From: Paramacrobiotus metropolitanus
Lineage: Eukaryota; Tardigrada; Eutardigrada; Parachela; Macrobiotidae
DNA: 64,000 bases
Assembly: GCF_019649055.1 (NCBI RefSeq)
Contig: NW_026570234.1
Span: forward strand, 248,001 to 312,000
Direction of reading: 5' to 3'
The notes beneath the pieces were generated by a model. It did not search any database. It was not told the DNA's origin and worked only from the letters and a program-made list of their open reading frames with translations. Positions 45,263 through 58,630 of the stretch are shown here, in pieces; position 1 is the first letter of the stretch; the number at the start of each line of letters is the position of its first letter. Both the position numbers and the translations under genes were made by a program.

Positions 45263-47132
45263 AAGACATTTGTGGTACTGCGGCAGAGCAGCGGTTTATC
45301 GATATCATTGCATTGTTGCAAGTACTAATTAATATTGCGGCAATTTTTGTGGCAGGGTTTTTTAGCACGGTACGATCAAATGACATGCGAACCATGCTGT
45401 CTCATTTTCAGCATCTCAAGTTTGGCTTGGCGTATGTATAGTTTACTAATTACTAGTGCACAATATATTGTACATCATTAATGTCTGATGCATGACATCG
45501 TCTCGTATATTGCTGCAGTTCTTAAATTTACTGACTGCTAAATGTAATATGCTGAAAAAAAAATGGACGATGTTGAGCATTCGGGTCGAATTCTGAGCAA
45601 AATGAATTATAGATATGAAGTACTATAGTTAACTATAAAAATAAACAGACAGTCGATGTATAGTACTTATAGATGCAGAGGGATGCACAGCCTATTAAAA
45701 TACCATATTGTGGTCGTGATTTTCGCAGAATTAAAAGTTCGATTTCCCCTACTGCCAAAAAAATTACCGTTTGAAAAACTTCGATAAACACCGTCGTGCT
45801 TGGTATTGTAAACCTATTATAGCACATGTACTGTACAGCGAATACGATAATACTATATAGTATTCGAAATTACCTATCGTTATTATTAAGTATCCGACGT
45901 ACAGTAAGTAGTTACCTTACCTTACTGATTCCGAATGATTAATGCCCGATATTGTTTTTCTTGGCAACTTTGCTGAAACTTTGTTATCTGCATATTAAAA
46001 ATGGAGTACAATAAAAAAAGCAAGTGTGGTACAAGTACTTAACTTACCAATCAGTAGTTGCTATTTTAAGTCGCAAAAAACGGTAGTTTTGTCGTTTAGT
46101 GCACAGGTGGTTAAAACATTACTCATGTTTATGTTAAATTAAAAACACATTGAGTTATCATTCTTTAATATGAGTAGAACCAGAAAAAGGCATTAATAAC
46201 AGCCTGTAATTCTTGGTATTATAATCGTATTTGGATCTGGGGTAGCAACTACCGGAGTAACTATTTTCAAGCGCCCCGTAAATAAATGCGTGGGCACCAA
46301 ACTGGTGATGCAAGAAATGTACGACACAATGAACAAATATAGAGAGAATCAATAATTTTATAATGCTGTGGTAAAGTTATCACGAGTGCGGCTCTCCTCT
46401 GCTTTCCAGCTGGTGACCTTTATCAACTGCCCGTGGCCCACATTTATATACCCAAACATTTACTTGAAGTACCAGTATTTGTCTTCCGTTCGTTGTGGAC
46501 ATTCTCCCGATTTGTTTTTATCGTACGTACGTATTCCGGATTGCCGAAAGACTAATACTAACAGGGAAAGGCATGTGACGATACTGTACAACATCTCCAC
46601 GTCATACTGTAGGCCACGTACACAGTCCATGAACGATTCCCGATATTTTCCGAACATAAGGTGCAAGAGCACCTGTTCGAATCCCTCACACCTTCCCCGT
46701 TTTTGCACGATTTTGCTTAACAGTTAATAAAATATACGAGTACAGTACTACTAAGTATTAGAAGAAGCGACAAGGTGCCACCAGGTGTACTGGTGTAGTG
46801 CCACACTGCCACTTCCTTATTAATACTTAAAAACATAAAGGTTACGATCTCCAAATGACTGTAATATAGTATACCGCACCACGGCAAATTGGTTCATATA
46901 TACTCGTATATGGCACGTGACTTTCTGCTGCTACCGTCATCCAGATACGGACATGGAAGTTTTAAGTAATTACGCAGCGCCCGATATCTTTGTGCCCTGT
47001 GAACTTGGAGTCGGCATATACAGTATAACTATACGGACTAATTTACTTACACTGTCACACATATTATTTTTTTGAACTTTTCGGGTGAAGCGGCAACTTT
47101 CAGGATTCAAAAGCGAGTTCAAATGTAATTTT
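45263..47132. other. Intergenic region, no supported gene
   Basis: Frames of up to 119 codons near 46.4-46.7 kb on both strands lack domains. TATATAAATG on the minus strand (46450-46441) is a TATA-like string, but no ATG-started frame follows it at a sensible distance. GTAC- and AGTACT-type strings are frequent. Confidence 0.4.
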
Positions 47133-50100
47133 ATGCATTTTATGGATTCGTACGTTTATTTTGTGACACACGTGCAGCTATTAATTTTATGGTCGGGGGT
47201 ATTTACGGGTTTCACATCTCTCACGATCACTGACGAAAACACAGTGGTCACTCAGAAAAATGTGGTTTTCGTGTCACTGCATTCGTATTCGACTTTGGCG
47301 TATAGTCTAGATTATGTTGGTCCTGCTATTGATTTAGCTATAAAAGAAGTTAGTGCTATGTATGGACCGTATTTAAATTTTTCGTTGATCACCCTGAATA
47401 ATACGAAGTTACGGACCTGTCCAGATGTGGAAACCGAAACCCAGTCTTTTCTGGCTAGTTATTATTGGACAAAACGGAAGTCTGTGGATTTAATGGCTGT
47501 TATCGCGCCAGGTAGTGAAAATGGCAACCTCAATTGTAAAGGCTTGTAGAAAGCGAAACTTGTATAAATATTGAGAAATCGTCATTTTCTGTCAAACAAC
47601 ATAAACAGCGAAAGTGCATACCAAAAAGCTTTATGTCAAATTTTTGAGTTGTTCGAGCTACGCGTTTTTGTAAACATCTGAATCATCAAAATAGAAAATA
47701 TTCATACTCTGTACATCGTACATAAGGTCAGAGAACACAGAATTTCTTATACGAGTGCTACTGCATACTTCATGTTGTACTGCAATTACTACTGCAATTA
47801 CAGGAAACATATTTAATTAAGAATTTATGTGTGCCAGGATACAGACATTTCAAACACCTTTTTTAAAGGTTGCAGCAGCTCGGTGGTTCTTTTGGGAGAT
47901 CTTGCCCGAGGTCGGTTCATTATATAAATCAAAAATAGAGCTCGTAAAAATAGTTAAGCGTAGCATTCATAATAATTATACGCTATTAATATACAATTTA
48001 AGTGCATTTATTGTGAGTCTGAAGCTTCTCGCATAAAATGGTGCATTCTCTTATACACTTTCATGTACAGAGTAGTTAGATGACGCTTTTTTTCCAGCAA
48101 AATAGAAAATGGCAAAAAAAATTTATACAAATAATTTAATTTGAATTTACTTGAAGGTTTGTTACAACAGTTTTGTTACAGAGTGGAATTTGCCAATTAT
48201 TACCGCGTAAGTGCCATTTCCGATACGTAATGCATACGGTACCTACTGTACTTCACATCCTTTTGTACTTTTGCAACGGTTGTTTAATCGAATTTTACAG
48301 AAATCTATGAGCTGTAGTTATATTTTGGTTTCTGTAAATGCCGCAAAAAAAAAATCTTTCAAAATTCGCTCATCGTTCTTTTGATAGGGCGGGGACGGAT
48401 GCGGTATTAGATTCACGAAAACGCTTTCCAACTCTGTTGCGGTTGCTTCCTTATCAACAAGGGCCTTTAGAATTGTTCACGGTGCGGTTATTGGCGCACT
48501 TTAACTGGACAGATGTGGCAATTCTCTGTGATGACAAAGCCGTGGAAAGTAACTTTTATGCACTAATTTGCAATACTCTCACGGAAATGTTACCGTTTGA
48601 GCCGACCATCAAGTCAGTTCTTCCCTTTCATTACAACTTCCGTCTGGGACGTCAGTCACACCGACATTTTTTACTAGAAGCATCGCGTGCCAGCCGCGGT
48701 ATGCAAGTTCCTTTGCGATCTGGTTATGATGATCTATCTTATTTACCTTGTTTATCCTTGTGCGATTGACCGACAGTTAATTTTCTGCAGTTTTCATCGT
48801 AATCACGCAAGCCCTTCGTTTGCGGGAATTTCTGGTAACGAGATTCCAGTAAATCATAAACACTTTTACGTCATGAGCTATATGCATATAAATTACTTAT
48901 CACGCTCCACAAGGAGTTGACAATTATTTAAAAAGGTAAATTTGACGATTCAGCAAACGCGTTTGCAGATGGAAGCGGCTACTTTAGGAATGGTCGATGG
49001 AGAATATGTGAGAAGTTTTCCTTTAATAATACGTTACGCGTTAGGTTTATTATTCGTATTTCCAATATATATCTGTACTTATTACAAACATATTTTTGTA
49101 ATTCTGGACTAGGTGTTTTTGGCATACGAGCCCTTTCCATCACCTGCTTTCGGCACTCTATCTTGGAAAAGTAATGTCTCCACTGAGGATCAGGTGCAAT
49201 ATGTATTGTATATTACAATGTTTGAGCTTGGGTTATTTTTGCTCATGGTACTTTAAGGTTATGCAAGTTTCAAAAAAATTTTCTTGATTCGACTGCATGG
49301 TTTAGGGCCGGCAGCAAATTAAAACGCTTATTTGACGAAGTGATTTTTTTTACTGCACAGATGTTAGCCAAGCGGGCTTTCGAGAACCTGCTAGTAATTA
49401 GCACTCTTCTCGAGCATGCGGATGAGGAGGATGACTTGGACTCGATTATGATTGCGCAATCAGCAACGATGTACAAAAAAATTTATGAAAAGGGAGAAAC
49501 GGTATGCTGAAAGCTTTCACTGACATTGATGTACCACGATAACACTGCAAATTTTTGACCTTTAATTCACAGTACTCGTACTCCACAAAGTTCGCAACTG
49601 ACAATTTAATTTTTTTGTATTGTTATTTATTTGGGTGCGCGATGCAGTGCCTCCACTCTCCAGTAGTTATGTTAACAGAAAGTTCTGTTACAAACCGCGC
49701 AAATCAGGCAAGACCTGTAACTGTTCACAACGGTCCTCCAACGCCGCCGTAGATGTGATTTACTTATTACTGTGTTTGCGGTTTCTCGTCATCTAGGTTC
49801 ACATGTGCGGAACATCTGATGAATCCTTGTGAATTATTTGACAGGTGTCACCTTTTGTGCACGGCTATTATCAAGGGGTAATGATTGTAGCCGAAGTAAG
49901 TAGACTTTGCGAAGAAAGGCAAACAGGGCATCATGATGAAATACTGCTCCATCATAGTGATCATACATCTACGCTCTCGCCTAACACGATCAATAATGAG
50001 TTTTTTTCTAGATATTTCACGAGCGTAACAATAATTCTTTCAACCGCAAATTGGATGTTTCTCGTAATCCGTCATCTGGAGCTTGGAATCGCACATTTTC

Positions 50101-53100
50101 AACTCCCATAGGAAATGTTCTACTGAATTCGAACGGTGACAAAGACAACGATTATGTGGTTAGAGTGTTGTACGATGTCGAACGGGATATTTTCGAAGTA
50201 GGCAAACATTCGCTACCCAGTCTAAAAAAAAACCGACTAATTAAATAGATTGATTTTCGTCCGATACATTCTTAAAATTCAAGAAGCGCCTGTAGCGGCA
50301 ATTTTTCTTAGGCTGCAATGATCTGGAGCAAGAGCGAAAGTCAGTTCGTTTTCTGTAACACCGAACAAACACTGTGGAACAACTCGAGAGCAGTCCCGGC
50401 TAACCGACCGCGCTGTGGATTTTCTAACCACGAATGTCAAAGTAAACCGGCACATTTGATTTATGTACTCCGTGAAACACAAGTGCATGTTCTTGCACTG
50501 TTGCGACATATATATAATATATTTTTGGCTTTATCATCTTTTTGGTAATTCAGGGGGTGAGCTGCTTTCTGTGAGGGATTTGGTATTGATCAGCTTGGGA
50601 ACGGTAACTGCGGTCATGGGATGCCTATCTTTGGCTGCCGTATGGGTCAGGTATAGCGTGATACAATCCATAATTAGCTGTTCTGTGTGCGGTATAAGGT
50701 ACTGACCGGCCTTCACGGCACTATAATAATGGGATCTAATTTTTAGTCGCTACTATTTCCTTACCAAATTGAAAAGTGAAACCAATTGGCTGATAGAAAG
50801 CAATGAATTGAAGCCCTTGGTGGTTGCATCAAATCCCGTTTCGACCAGCCACAGTTCATCAAAAGCAAATTCACTTAAGCAGCAGCGTCGTGGAATTCAG
50901 GGAAGCTCCGCAAAATCATTACATACGACTACGGTGAGTGAGTAAATACTCGTAACTATAGTACAAGTACACCCGAAAAGTAATACATATATTATTTTTT
51001 TATAATATAATATTATTTTTATACACCTCTGAGTATATGCAAGTAAGTACTGAGAGGTGTTAGCGTTTTATTATGTACGATTAGTGCATTCTTACTTTAA
51101 TTCCTAGCGAATCACAAAAGAGGATTTTTGTCTTTAAAGCATAAAATAAAGGACGTTAATCGCACTCTTCCTTATTTTTGGGCACAGCGAACAATGCTGC
51201 ACGCCTACAATGCAAAAGTCAAATCTCGAAATAATATTATTTACTTGAAACACAGTGTTTGTGAAACTACGCATATTGTGCATCCTTTATACTGGCATAA
51301 GTTTTTATGCTTTTTCTTATTTGTTTAGCAGCACTAACAATATGGTGCCTTGCGCATGCCAACAGGGATATTAGTTAGTGTACGAATATCTGTGCTAGCA
51401 AAAGCTAAAAGCCATGTGACCATCCAGTACCGTGGCAAAATTGGTTATTGGTTACAGACGCGCGGATCGTTAAAGACCAGTGGTGCGATATCGCGAATTA
51501 AGGATTATCGGGGAGTGCCAGTGTGGATCTCTGTTCACAAAGATGTGCCGGGTCATAAATTATTGACCAGCTCCACGGTTATTGCAATCAATTTAGTTAG
51601 GTCAATCTTGTCAGCTAGTTTTTTTTGTTCACGTTAAATCTGGGATGGTTTACTTTTGTATACTTAAAACTGGTGATGTGCTTTTTATTGATTTAGCGCA
51701 GATCATTACGCCATGCTAATATTGCTCATCTGATTGGCCTGTGCTTCGGAGTAGACCACATCACAGTGGTCACAGATTACTTTCGCAAAGGCTCCCTGGA
51801 TCAGCTGCTATCTACCGGAGAATCATGGATAGATGCGGCCTTTCAGTATTCCCTTTTGGCCGATATCGCTAGCGTAATCTTTTTTCAAAGCCACAATGAT
51901 TATTGCGTGAATAGAAGTGGTCCTTCGAATATATACATTTTAGTAAAGTGATTGTCTCTCGTAAAGATCGATGTAATCTTCCGTTGTATTCGTCGACCTT
52001 TTTTAAATTGATTGTAGATACGTAGTGTTTCCAAAACGCTTTTCGATATTGCCTTGGGATGAACTCATACATAGGATTAAGTTATTATAAATGTACAAGT
52101 AAGGGCTCTTTTAAATTTGGTTTTCGTAAAGTTTTAGTTTTCTACATGAAATATTATAGTAGCCAAGAGATTCAAAGCGTTATTAATTATGCTAATCGTA
52201 TAAGCAAAATTGGCACTTAGATGGTCGTTAGCAAACAAGCTAAGGAAAGATCTCGCATTTACTATACGAAATAGCTACATAAGCTGCATGCCGTGCAGAT
52301 TACAATTTACTTTAGTCTTAAAAATTTTTAACTAAGCTAATAAAGATTAATGAAAAAGGTCAACAGACTTGAAATTTAATTAACGTGCACGTTAGCTGCA
52401 ACATTGTGTAGGGAATGCATTACATTCACCACTCGGTCGTCAAAGTGCACGGTGCCCTGAAATGCTCCAACTGTATGATTACTGGACAATTGGGCACCAA
52501 GCTCACGGACTTCGGCTTGCCATTCCTGAATAAGGACAGAATCCGGAAAGCTTTAATGAATGAGGACTACGACTGTCTCGTGTGGACAGCACCGGAAGTG
52601 CTCCGTGACCCACGGCATATAATTAGCAAAGAGAGCGATGTTTACAGTTTTGGCATAATAATGCATGAGACTCTGTTCAACGCCGACCCATATCAGTCAC
52701 CGGGAAGCAGAGATACCGGCACGAGCAAACAACGAAAAGGTTATCTTCACTGACAGCACATAAAAGTTTTATTAAGTGCAATCTCAAGGTGTTTCGTTGC
52801 TGCTGACTTCGTTAGAAGAAGCTGTTAAGATTGTTTATTTGTTACCCGACAGAACTAATTCTTTCGCTTCTGTCGCCCCAACACGGTACCATTCGCCCGC
52901 CTTATCAACCAGTGAACCATCCCATCGAAGTGACGCTGTTAATGGAAGCATGTTGGCAAGCGGACCCATCAAAGCGTCCAACATTCCTTGCCGCTTTGAA
53001 TGCAATCCAAAATCAGACGGCGATGTACAAAGGCTACTCGTATGTGGACATGGTCATACGTCGGCTGGAAAAGTACGCCGAAGATTTGGAATCTCAGGTT

Positions 53101-55238
53101 GTGCAATCCAAAGCATTAACAGTGTTAAAACTGAAACTGAGAGAAAAACGGGTATCTATAGATTAGTGAACGTACCGCAGTTCTCCTGGAAGAAAAGCGT
53201 CGTACAGAAGCATTGCTCATGGATATACTACCCGAGTAAGTCATCTTAAATCACATAATAATTATAGATACCGGTATTACCATATACATACAGCATACTG
53301 CTATATAAAATCTGGAATTTAAACGGATGCAGTACACTTTAAAATTTAAGGCAGATACAAATTTACAATTAAGTACAGTGTTCAAACACATATACAGTAG
53401 GTTAAGATTAATTAACCACTATGAATCATTTTGATGTGTTACCGATACCGACAATGAATTAAGGTACTTCTATCGATTTTATTGTTAACAAATGTCCATG
53501 TGGTCCAACCAACTGCAGAAGGCAGACGTGCAAGTATAATGCACCATACCAAACATTACTCCAAATTTCCTTCAAAAGCTTCACAGATTTAGAGTTTGAT
53601 TATTGCACTACTAGTACCTGTCTTTTATTATTAGTCTATATAATATATAATTACACTTGCATAATGTTATAGTAGTAAGATTAACACTGTAACTTCTTTG
53701 GTTGACTATATCTATATTCTGTTTATCTTTATATACGTTTTGCATACCCTGTACTAAAATTTTTTTGCAAATTTGTAGAAGCATCGCGAAAGACTTACTT
53801 GCTGGACGACCAGTAGATGCCGAAATGTTCACAAACACGACTGTAGCCTTTACAGAAGTCTGGGGATTTGCTGTAATTACGTCTCTTCAAACGCCCCTAC
53901 AAATAGTCGATTTGTTGAATGACCTTTATTCCACTCTGGATGACCTCCTAGCAAAATACGATGTGTACAAAGTCGAGACGATCAAAGACAGCTACATGGT
54001 ACCTTTTCCTTGATTAGAAGCTGAATAATTAAGATGTAGCGCACAGACTTCGTCGGCTGATCCACACGAAAAAAACTTGACAATTTTCTATGAATCTTGT
54101 GTACAAGCTTGTATTACGACCATAATTACTTATTTTAAAGGGCATATTTAATCAGTTTTAGAAACTTTTTTCAAAATATATAACCTGGACACTGGGCTTT
54201 AGCTGGCTAGTGGAGTTCCGAAACGCAATGGTCAAGAGCACGCGACACAGGTTGGCTTAGCCTGTTGTGGAATTATGCGGATGGTCCGAAGAGCTACCTT
54301 TGGTGGGATCAGTGTTAACCTTCGCGAAGGAATTCATTCCGGTAAGATAATATGCTTGCACTGTGGTTCTGCCAGCTACGTCCATGACAAATAAAGATAC
54401 TTTTCAAATCCACCACCGTAACCTTTAGGATTGCACGTGGATAGGCTAGTTTGATACAAGAACGATAATTTTTACACTGGTTTTGTTAAAAAATACTTTC
54501 CATATGCAAAGTGACCAGTTAAACGCGGGAATGTAAACGCGCATGTGATATAAGGCTGAAAAGTTCCTTTTTAAACCATTCTCCTTTTACGCGTTGCAGG
54601 TCCTTTGGCTGGTGGAATAATTGGCCAACGTCTTCCTAGATATTGCCTGTATGAGATTATATATAGGAAACGCGGTGGTTATTGTTGATTTGTAACATCA
54701 AAGGCGCTTTTTTAAATTTTTGCAACAGATTTGGGGATACCGTCAACATTGCATCACGGATGATGACGACCAGCGAACGTTAGTGCCAAACTGCGAACAT
54801 TCTTTACTTTAAAAGATTTTGTTTCTCTATTATTGTAGCCCAAAAAATTCATATCAGTCCAACAGCAGTGGCAATGCTGGCACATTCTCCGCTGTTTGAA
54901 ATTATTCCCAGAGGTTCCGTAGAGATCAAGGTACTCGTAACACATTGTCCAAGCACTTGTTAAAAAACGACATTAATTATTAACGGTAAAAGTAACAAGT
55001 AGCTTACATTTTAATTCAATCGGCCCACTCAAGCACTGTCATGAATATAAAAAGTCTACTACTACATCTCCTATGAGTCAACTTTAAGTTATCCTCTCTT
55101 CTGACTATTTGCTTTCAACGGATCTAGGGCAAAGGAAATATGGAAACCTACTGGCTTGAAGCTAAACTGCGCCAAAGTTACGATCCTGTTCCTGTTAACA
55201 GAACAGTGGCAAATGGCCGACTTGTTTCTCTGCCATAA
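47133..55238 (+). CDS. Receptor-type guanylate cyclase with altered catalytic motifs
   Basis: A many-exon single-pass receptor. Exon 1 (47133-47511) gives a signal peptide (MHFMDSYVYFVTHVQLLIL) and the start of a natriuretic-receptor-type ligand domain (DYVGPAIDLAIKEV). Further ligand-domain exons contain EWNLPIIT, FPTLLRLLPYQQGPLELF, MEAATLGMVDGEYVFLAYEP and NRTFSTPIGNVLLNSNGDKD. RPRCGFSNHEC precedes the membrane segment (about 50570-50650, VLISLGTVTAVMGCLSLAAV). The kinase-homology domain has RHANIAHLIGLCFG, HGALKCSNCMI, LTDFGL, APEVLRD and EACWQADPSKRPTF. A coiled linker (RTAVLLEEKRRTEALLMDIL) leads to the cyclase domain at 53.78-54.93 kb and the C-terminus at 55129-55238. FSDIVGFT is changed to FTEVWGFA and ETIGDAYM to ETIKDSYM, while RYCLFGDTVNIASRM is kept. 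It would make cGMP at the membrane if active. Some N-terminal exon borders are approximate. Confidence 0.88.
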
Positions 55239-55870
55239 ATGAAGCTGAAGCATCAAAGTCAGAATTCTCAGAAACTTATCTAAAATATGTATCGGTACGC
55301 AGAACTTCTTCCAGAAATCTCTACAAATCAACATTGACTGTTTTCTGAATAAGGAAAGCATACAAAAGCGTGGCTGTTCGCCATGAGCAACCAGTGTGCA
55401 TGAAGTGTATTGTACACTGCCATTACATGTACTCTGTACGTGAAAATGTTTGTAAAAAGAGACTTAATTGTGTTCACTATAACTGCACATATCTGTATAC
55501 GTATTTACCTTTCAGATCTTTCGTAATAACTGTATGAGTAGTTCTAGACTAATATTTGGCTGAGTAGTTCTAGTATGACTATTCGGCTGTCCGTACGCTC
55601 ATCGTACCTGTACTTTCCCGAAATGATACTGCAGTCGAATTCAATGCAAATTTGTAACGGGAAAGGTCGCCATCAATCTCGTGAAAGTAACAAATCTCGT
55701 ACCGTACATCACACTTCACAGTTCCTGTTGTTACCGTACTTACTATTACTTGCGGTTGTATATATTACAGCAGGAACTCCGCGAGAACGATATTCGTAGT
55801 TATGAACTTGGAATTCGGTTAAGCTTTATCACATGGGCATAGTGGATATTTCCATGCTTTCCTAAACAAA
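55239..55870. other. Intergenic region after the cyclase gene
   Basis: A 74-codon frame at 55575-55799 (+) with one hydrophobic stretch (FLLLPYLLLLAVVYITAG) is the only item; it has no other support. Confidence 0.35.
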
Positions 55871-56122
55871 TCATAACACATACACACTTCCACTAGGATT
55901 TGGATAACCTCCTATTCTCCTCCTCCTTTTTTTCGAGGCTGCAGATGAAAAACTTGTCTTTAGGAGGTCAGTTAGATTAGCCCCTTTGGCCATAAGAAAG
56001 ATCTTGAGAGCTGGCCGGGTTGTGCACTGTTTTGCGACTGCTACAACCACCACGACATCGAGTGACACAGGCACAGCTATAACGGTCACAAAAAAGTTTA
56101 ACACCCCAACCAAAATCGACAT
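55871..56122 (-). CDS. Candidate small secreted peptide precursor
   Basis: 83 residues from the ATG at 56122. The first 20 residues form a plausible signal peptide (MSILVGVLNFFVTVIAVPVS), followed by a valine-rich run (LDVVVVVAVA), one cysteine and a polybasic KKRRRR shortly before the C-terminal IGGYPNPSGSVYVL. A prohormone convertase could cut at the basic run and release that 14-residue peptide. There is no amidation glycine at the end, no known neuropeptide is recognised, and the opposite strand is also partly open. It could be a chance frame. Confidence 0.25.
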   Translation of the reverse strand: MSILVGVLNFFVTVIAVPVSLDVVVVVAVAKQCTTRPALKIFLMAKGANLTDLLKTSFSSAASKKRRRRIGGYPNPSGSVYVL

Positions 56123-56287
56123 TTTGCGCAAGATTTCCTTCCTCACTTCGAAACTTTCGTTTGACAGTAGTATCGTAATTCACAGAATAGTCGACTAAAA
56201 TAACGGCTTAACTTCAGGAAATACCTACGCTACGAGTGCCGAAAACAAAACTTGCCGAAATCTAATCATGCATCGATGTTGCCGTCG

Positions 56288-56325
56288 TATAGAGCGAAGA
56301 GCAGCATAGAGCGAAGAGCAGCATT
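56288..56325. repeat. Short tandem repeat
   Basis: ATAGAGCGAAGAGCAGC occurs twice in a row, followed by a partial copy. It lies in intergenic DNA downstream of LYAR. Confidence 0.75.
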
Positions 56326-56569
56326 AGCGAAACTTGAGTCGACAGCCTTTATTCATTCCAAACACTTAAATGCAATAATGCATTGCCACAACATTTTCGT
56401 TTTACAAAGGCGTCCTTTGAAATGAATGACCTCATAAATACAAATTCCACTTGCACCTTTCTGCTGCAGCCGCTACTGAGTTGCACAAAATTGCACTGTC
56501 CTTACAGGCGTAATGCGATCCACGTAAGTAAATGTCGCTGATAAACACCGTAAGCTGTTTAAATTCAAG

Positions 56570-58244
56570 TTACGACTTTATGAGTTTAACAGATTTTCCT
56601 TCCACCGCAAACAACGTTGGATGTCGTTGTAAATACTTCTCAAATTTTTCCTCCAGCACCTCATGAGAAGTGGATTCGTTCCCTGGATGTGCTGCGTAAC
56701 TGGCAATAACCTAAATCATAACAACGCATTTACAAGGATAATTATAAAAAGTCGTACATAAAACAGAATTACAGAAATATATGACAAAAGATAAGACATC
56801 TAAAAAATAAAACCATGCCAATAGTGCAGCATCATAAGCGAAAGTGGGTATCCACGTTCCTCTTAACTTAACTTATAACCTCTTAACTTATAATAAGTGG
56901 TACGATTTGATACCGCTTGATCTCACACAGCCGCTTTTGTGAGATTTTGTCATAGACCATGATGTACAGCATATTTTTAAAGAGCACGGACATGTACGCC
57001 GTAGCTACCGGCAGTTCCCAAATTTTATAATTAGGGTAATTCAAATTCGAATCTGTAGGTAATCAATTAGGATGCTGCATTTTATTTTTTTAATTTACAT
57101 GTTTTTGTTTAATTTCTTGTAAAAACGCCATACCTTCTTTTTAAGTTTCTTTTTTGGAAGAATTTCCGCATCGGCCTCGGTCAATGCATTTAATATCGCT
57201 CTTTTCCACTTGAACTTTTTCAGAGTTGAAAGGGATGGTTCTTCTGATGTGGATCCTTCATCTCCAGGGACTGCAAGAAAGAAAACTTCAGCCATGAACA
57301 ACACTGAACGACATTAATTAATTAAAACAGTCGAAGTCAGCCATAATAAGCAGCAAGTTTTTTCTAATTAATATTAATAAATGATCTCGATGGACATTCG
57401 ATGGACTGCTTCACACATTTTAGAAATTATAGTGCAATCTGGATCCCAAAAATGAACAAGCTAACACGCTGAACAATTACCCGAACAGCCATTTTCGGCA
57501 GATTGTGGCGCGTGGGAACTTTCTTGATTTCCTATCGCCAAGGACTGCGTTACGGAGCCATTTTCCAAAGAGGCATTCGGAACGGTTTGTTCTGCAGGTG
57601 CTTTAACTTCGGAAACCACCTTCCAGGCTGCTTCAACAATCTGGGGATTGTGGATTTTCAGACAGCTTTTTAGGAAGTTCTGAAAATCAAACATCCACCG
57701 ATGTTACACAAGCAGTCATTAACAAGGAACATTATTTAAAAATTAAGTTTAACAATTTACAATGGCCAACAACTATCATCATGAAAACCATAACCAACCT
57801 TGAATTTGGCCTCTTTCCGTGGTACATTCTCGAAATCCACGAGTTTCCGCAATATATCAATTAACTGCGGGTTCTTAATACTGGCACTTTCGCTAATCTT
57901 GCGCTGGAGGTTCTCCGTCCAGGTATCTTGCTTTTTTCGTCCACTAGACCCATTTTCTTTTATTTTGACGTCTTTACCATGCCACTTTTCTTCCTCTGTC
58001 ATACATCTGCAAAAATAATAGATTCGTTATTCGTATCGATAAAAAGTGGCGTTGTACTTCAGGAGAAAGGCAGCTGCAAGGAAGGTCCGTACTGATTATG
58101 GTTCCTGAAGGTGTCACCGGGGAAATCCTTGCCGCAATCAATGCAAGACAAAACCGTACAGTTCCGGCACTGTGTTTGCCAGTGCTTGTCTACTTGTGCC
58201 TTCTTTACGGACTGGCCACAAGCATTACAGATGAACACAACCAT
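56570..58244 (-). CDS. LYAR: LYAR-type nucleolar zinc-finger protein
   Basis: Five exons from ATG 58244 to the stop at 56570 (about 58244-58099, 58013-57800, 57680-57490, 57270-57135, 56711-56570). The N-terminus MVVFICNACGQSVKKAQVDK, then CRNCTVLSCIDCGKDFPGD and RNHNQC formed across the first splice join, is the LYAR-type double C2HC zinc finger. The middle is charged and ends an exon with EAKFKNFLKSCLK; then comes a glutamine/serine-rich spacer. The C-terminus has the conserved LYAR tail: FKWKRAILNALTEADAEILP, KKLKKKV and the final FAVEGKSVKLIKS. Known roles are nucleolar: rRNA transcription and processing and cell growth. The gene is head-to-head with CIAO3 about 530 bp away. Confidence 0.92.
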
Positions 58245-58462
58245 TTTTGTGCGTACCGCGGAGCTGCTGCAAAGAATCCAGAATGATGGCAGATAATGGT
58301 AAGAACTAATTACTAAGGACTGATCGACTAAATGTTAGTGCAGTACAGTACTGTCGGGTTTATGGCAATCACACAGCGCTTTCAAAATCTCCAATTGTTC
58401 TGTGGAAACGCATCAAACACCGCAAGAAACCAGACTTGTGGAAAGTCGAGAAGCCAAAGAAA

Positions 58463-58630
58463 TCATTTTTCATCTTCCGATTCTTCTCCGGTTTCTTTAA
58501 TAAGTTTGGCTAGCCTGCTAGGCGAAGGCTCGAACAGCTGTTTTGCTGTATGACATACAGTAGTGGAATGGTCCACCGCCACAGTTGGCGGTTGCCGTGT
58601 GGTCTCTAAATTTAAAGCGACATTTTTCAT
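58463..58630 (-). CDS. Possible small protein between LYAR and CIAO3
   Basis: 55 residues from ATG 58630 (MKNVALNLETTRQPPTVAV) to the acidic end KETGEESEDEK. The frame is open upstream to about 58680, where an acceptor-like TTCCAG could mark an earlier exon. No domain or family is recognised. The position, in the short gap between two divergent genes, also fits a promoter region, so this is weak. Confidence 0.3.
   Translation of the reverse strand: MKNVALNLETTRQPPTVAVDHSTTVCHTAKQLFEPSPSRLAKLIKETGEESEDEK

Noticed and set aside
46661-46690. GTTCGAATCCC, like a tRNA T-loop
   Set aside because: The flanking bases do not form a T-stem, and no acceptor, D or anticodon arm is present.
46158-46727. 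Frames of 64-119 codons and a minus-strand TATATAAATG
   Set aside because: No ATG-started frame follows the TATA-like string sensibly, and no domains or splice chain support a gene.
55575-55799. 74-codon plus-strand frame with one hydrophobic stretch
   Set aside because: Only the hydrophobic run supports it; no homologue, promoter or exon structure seen.
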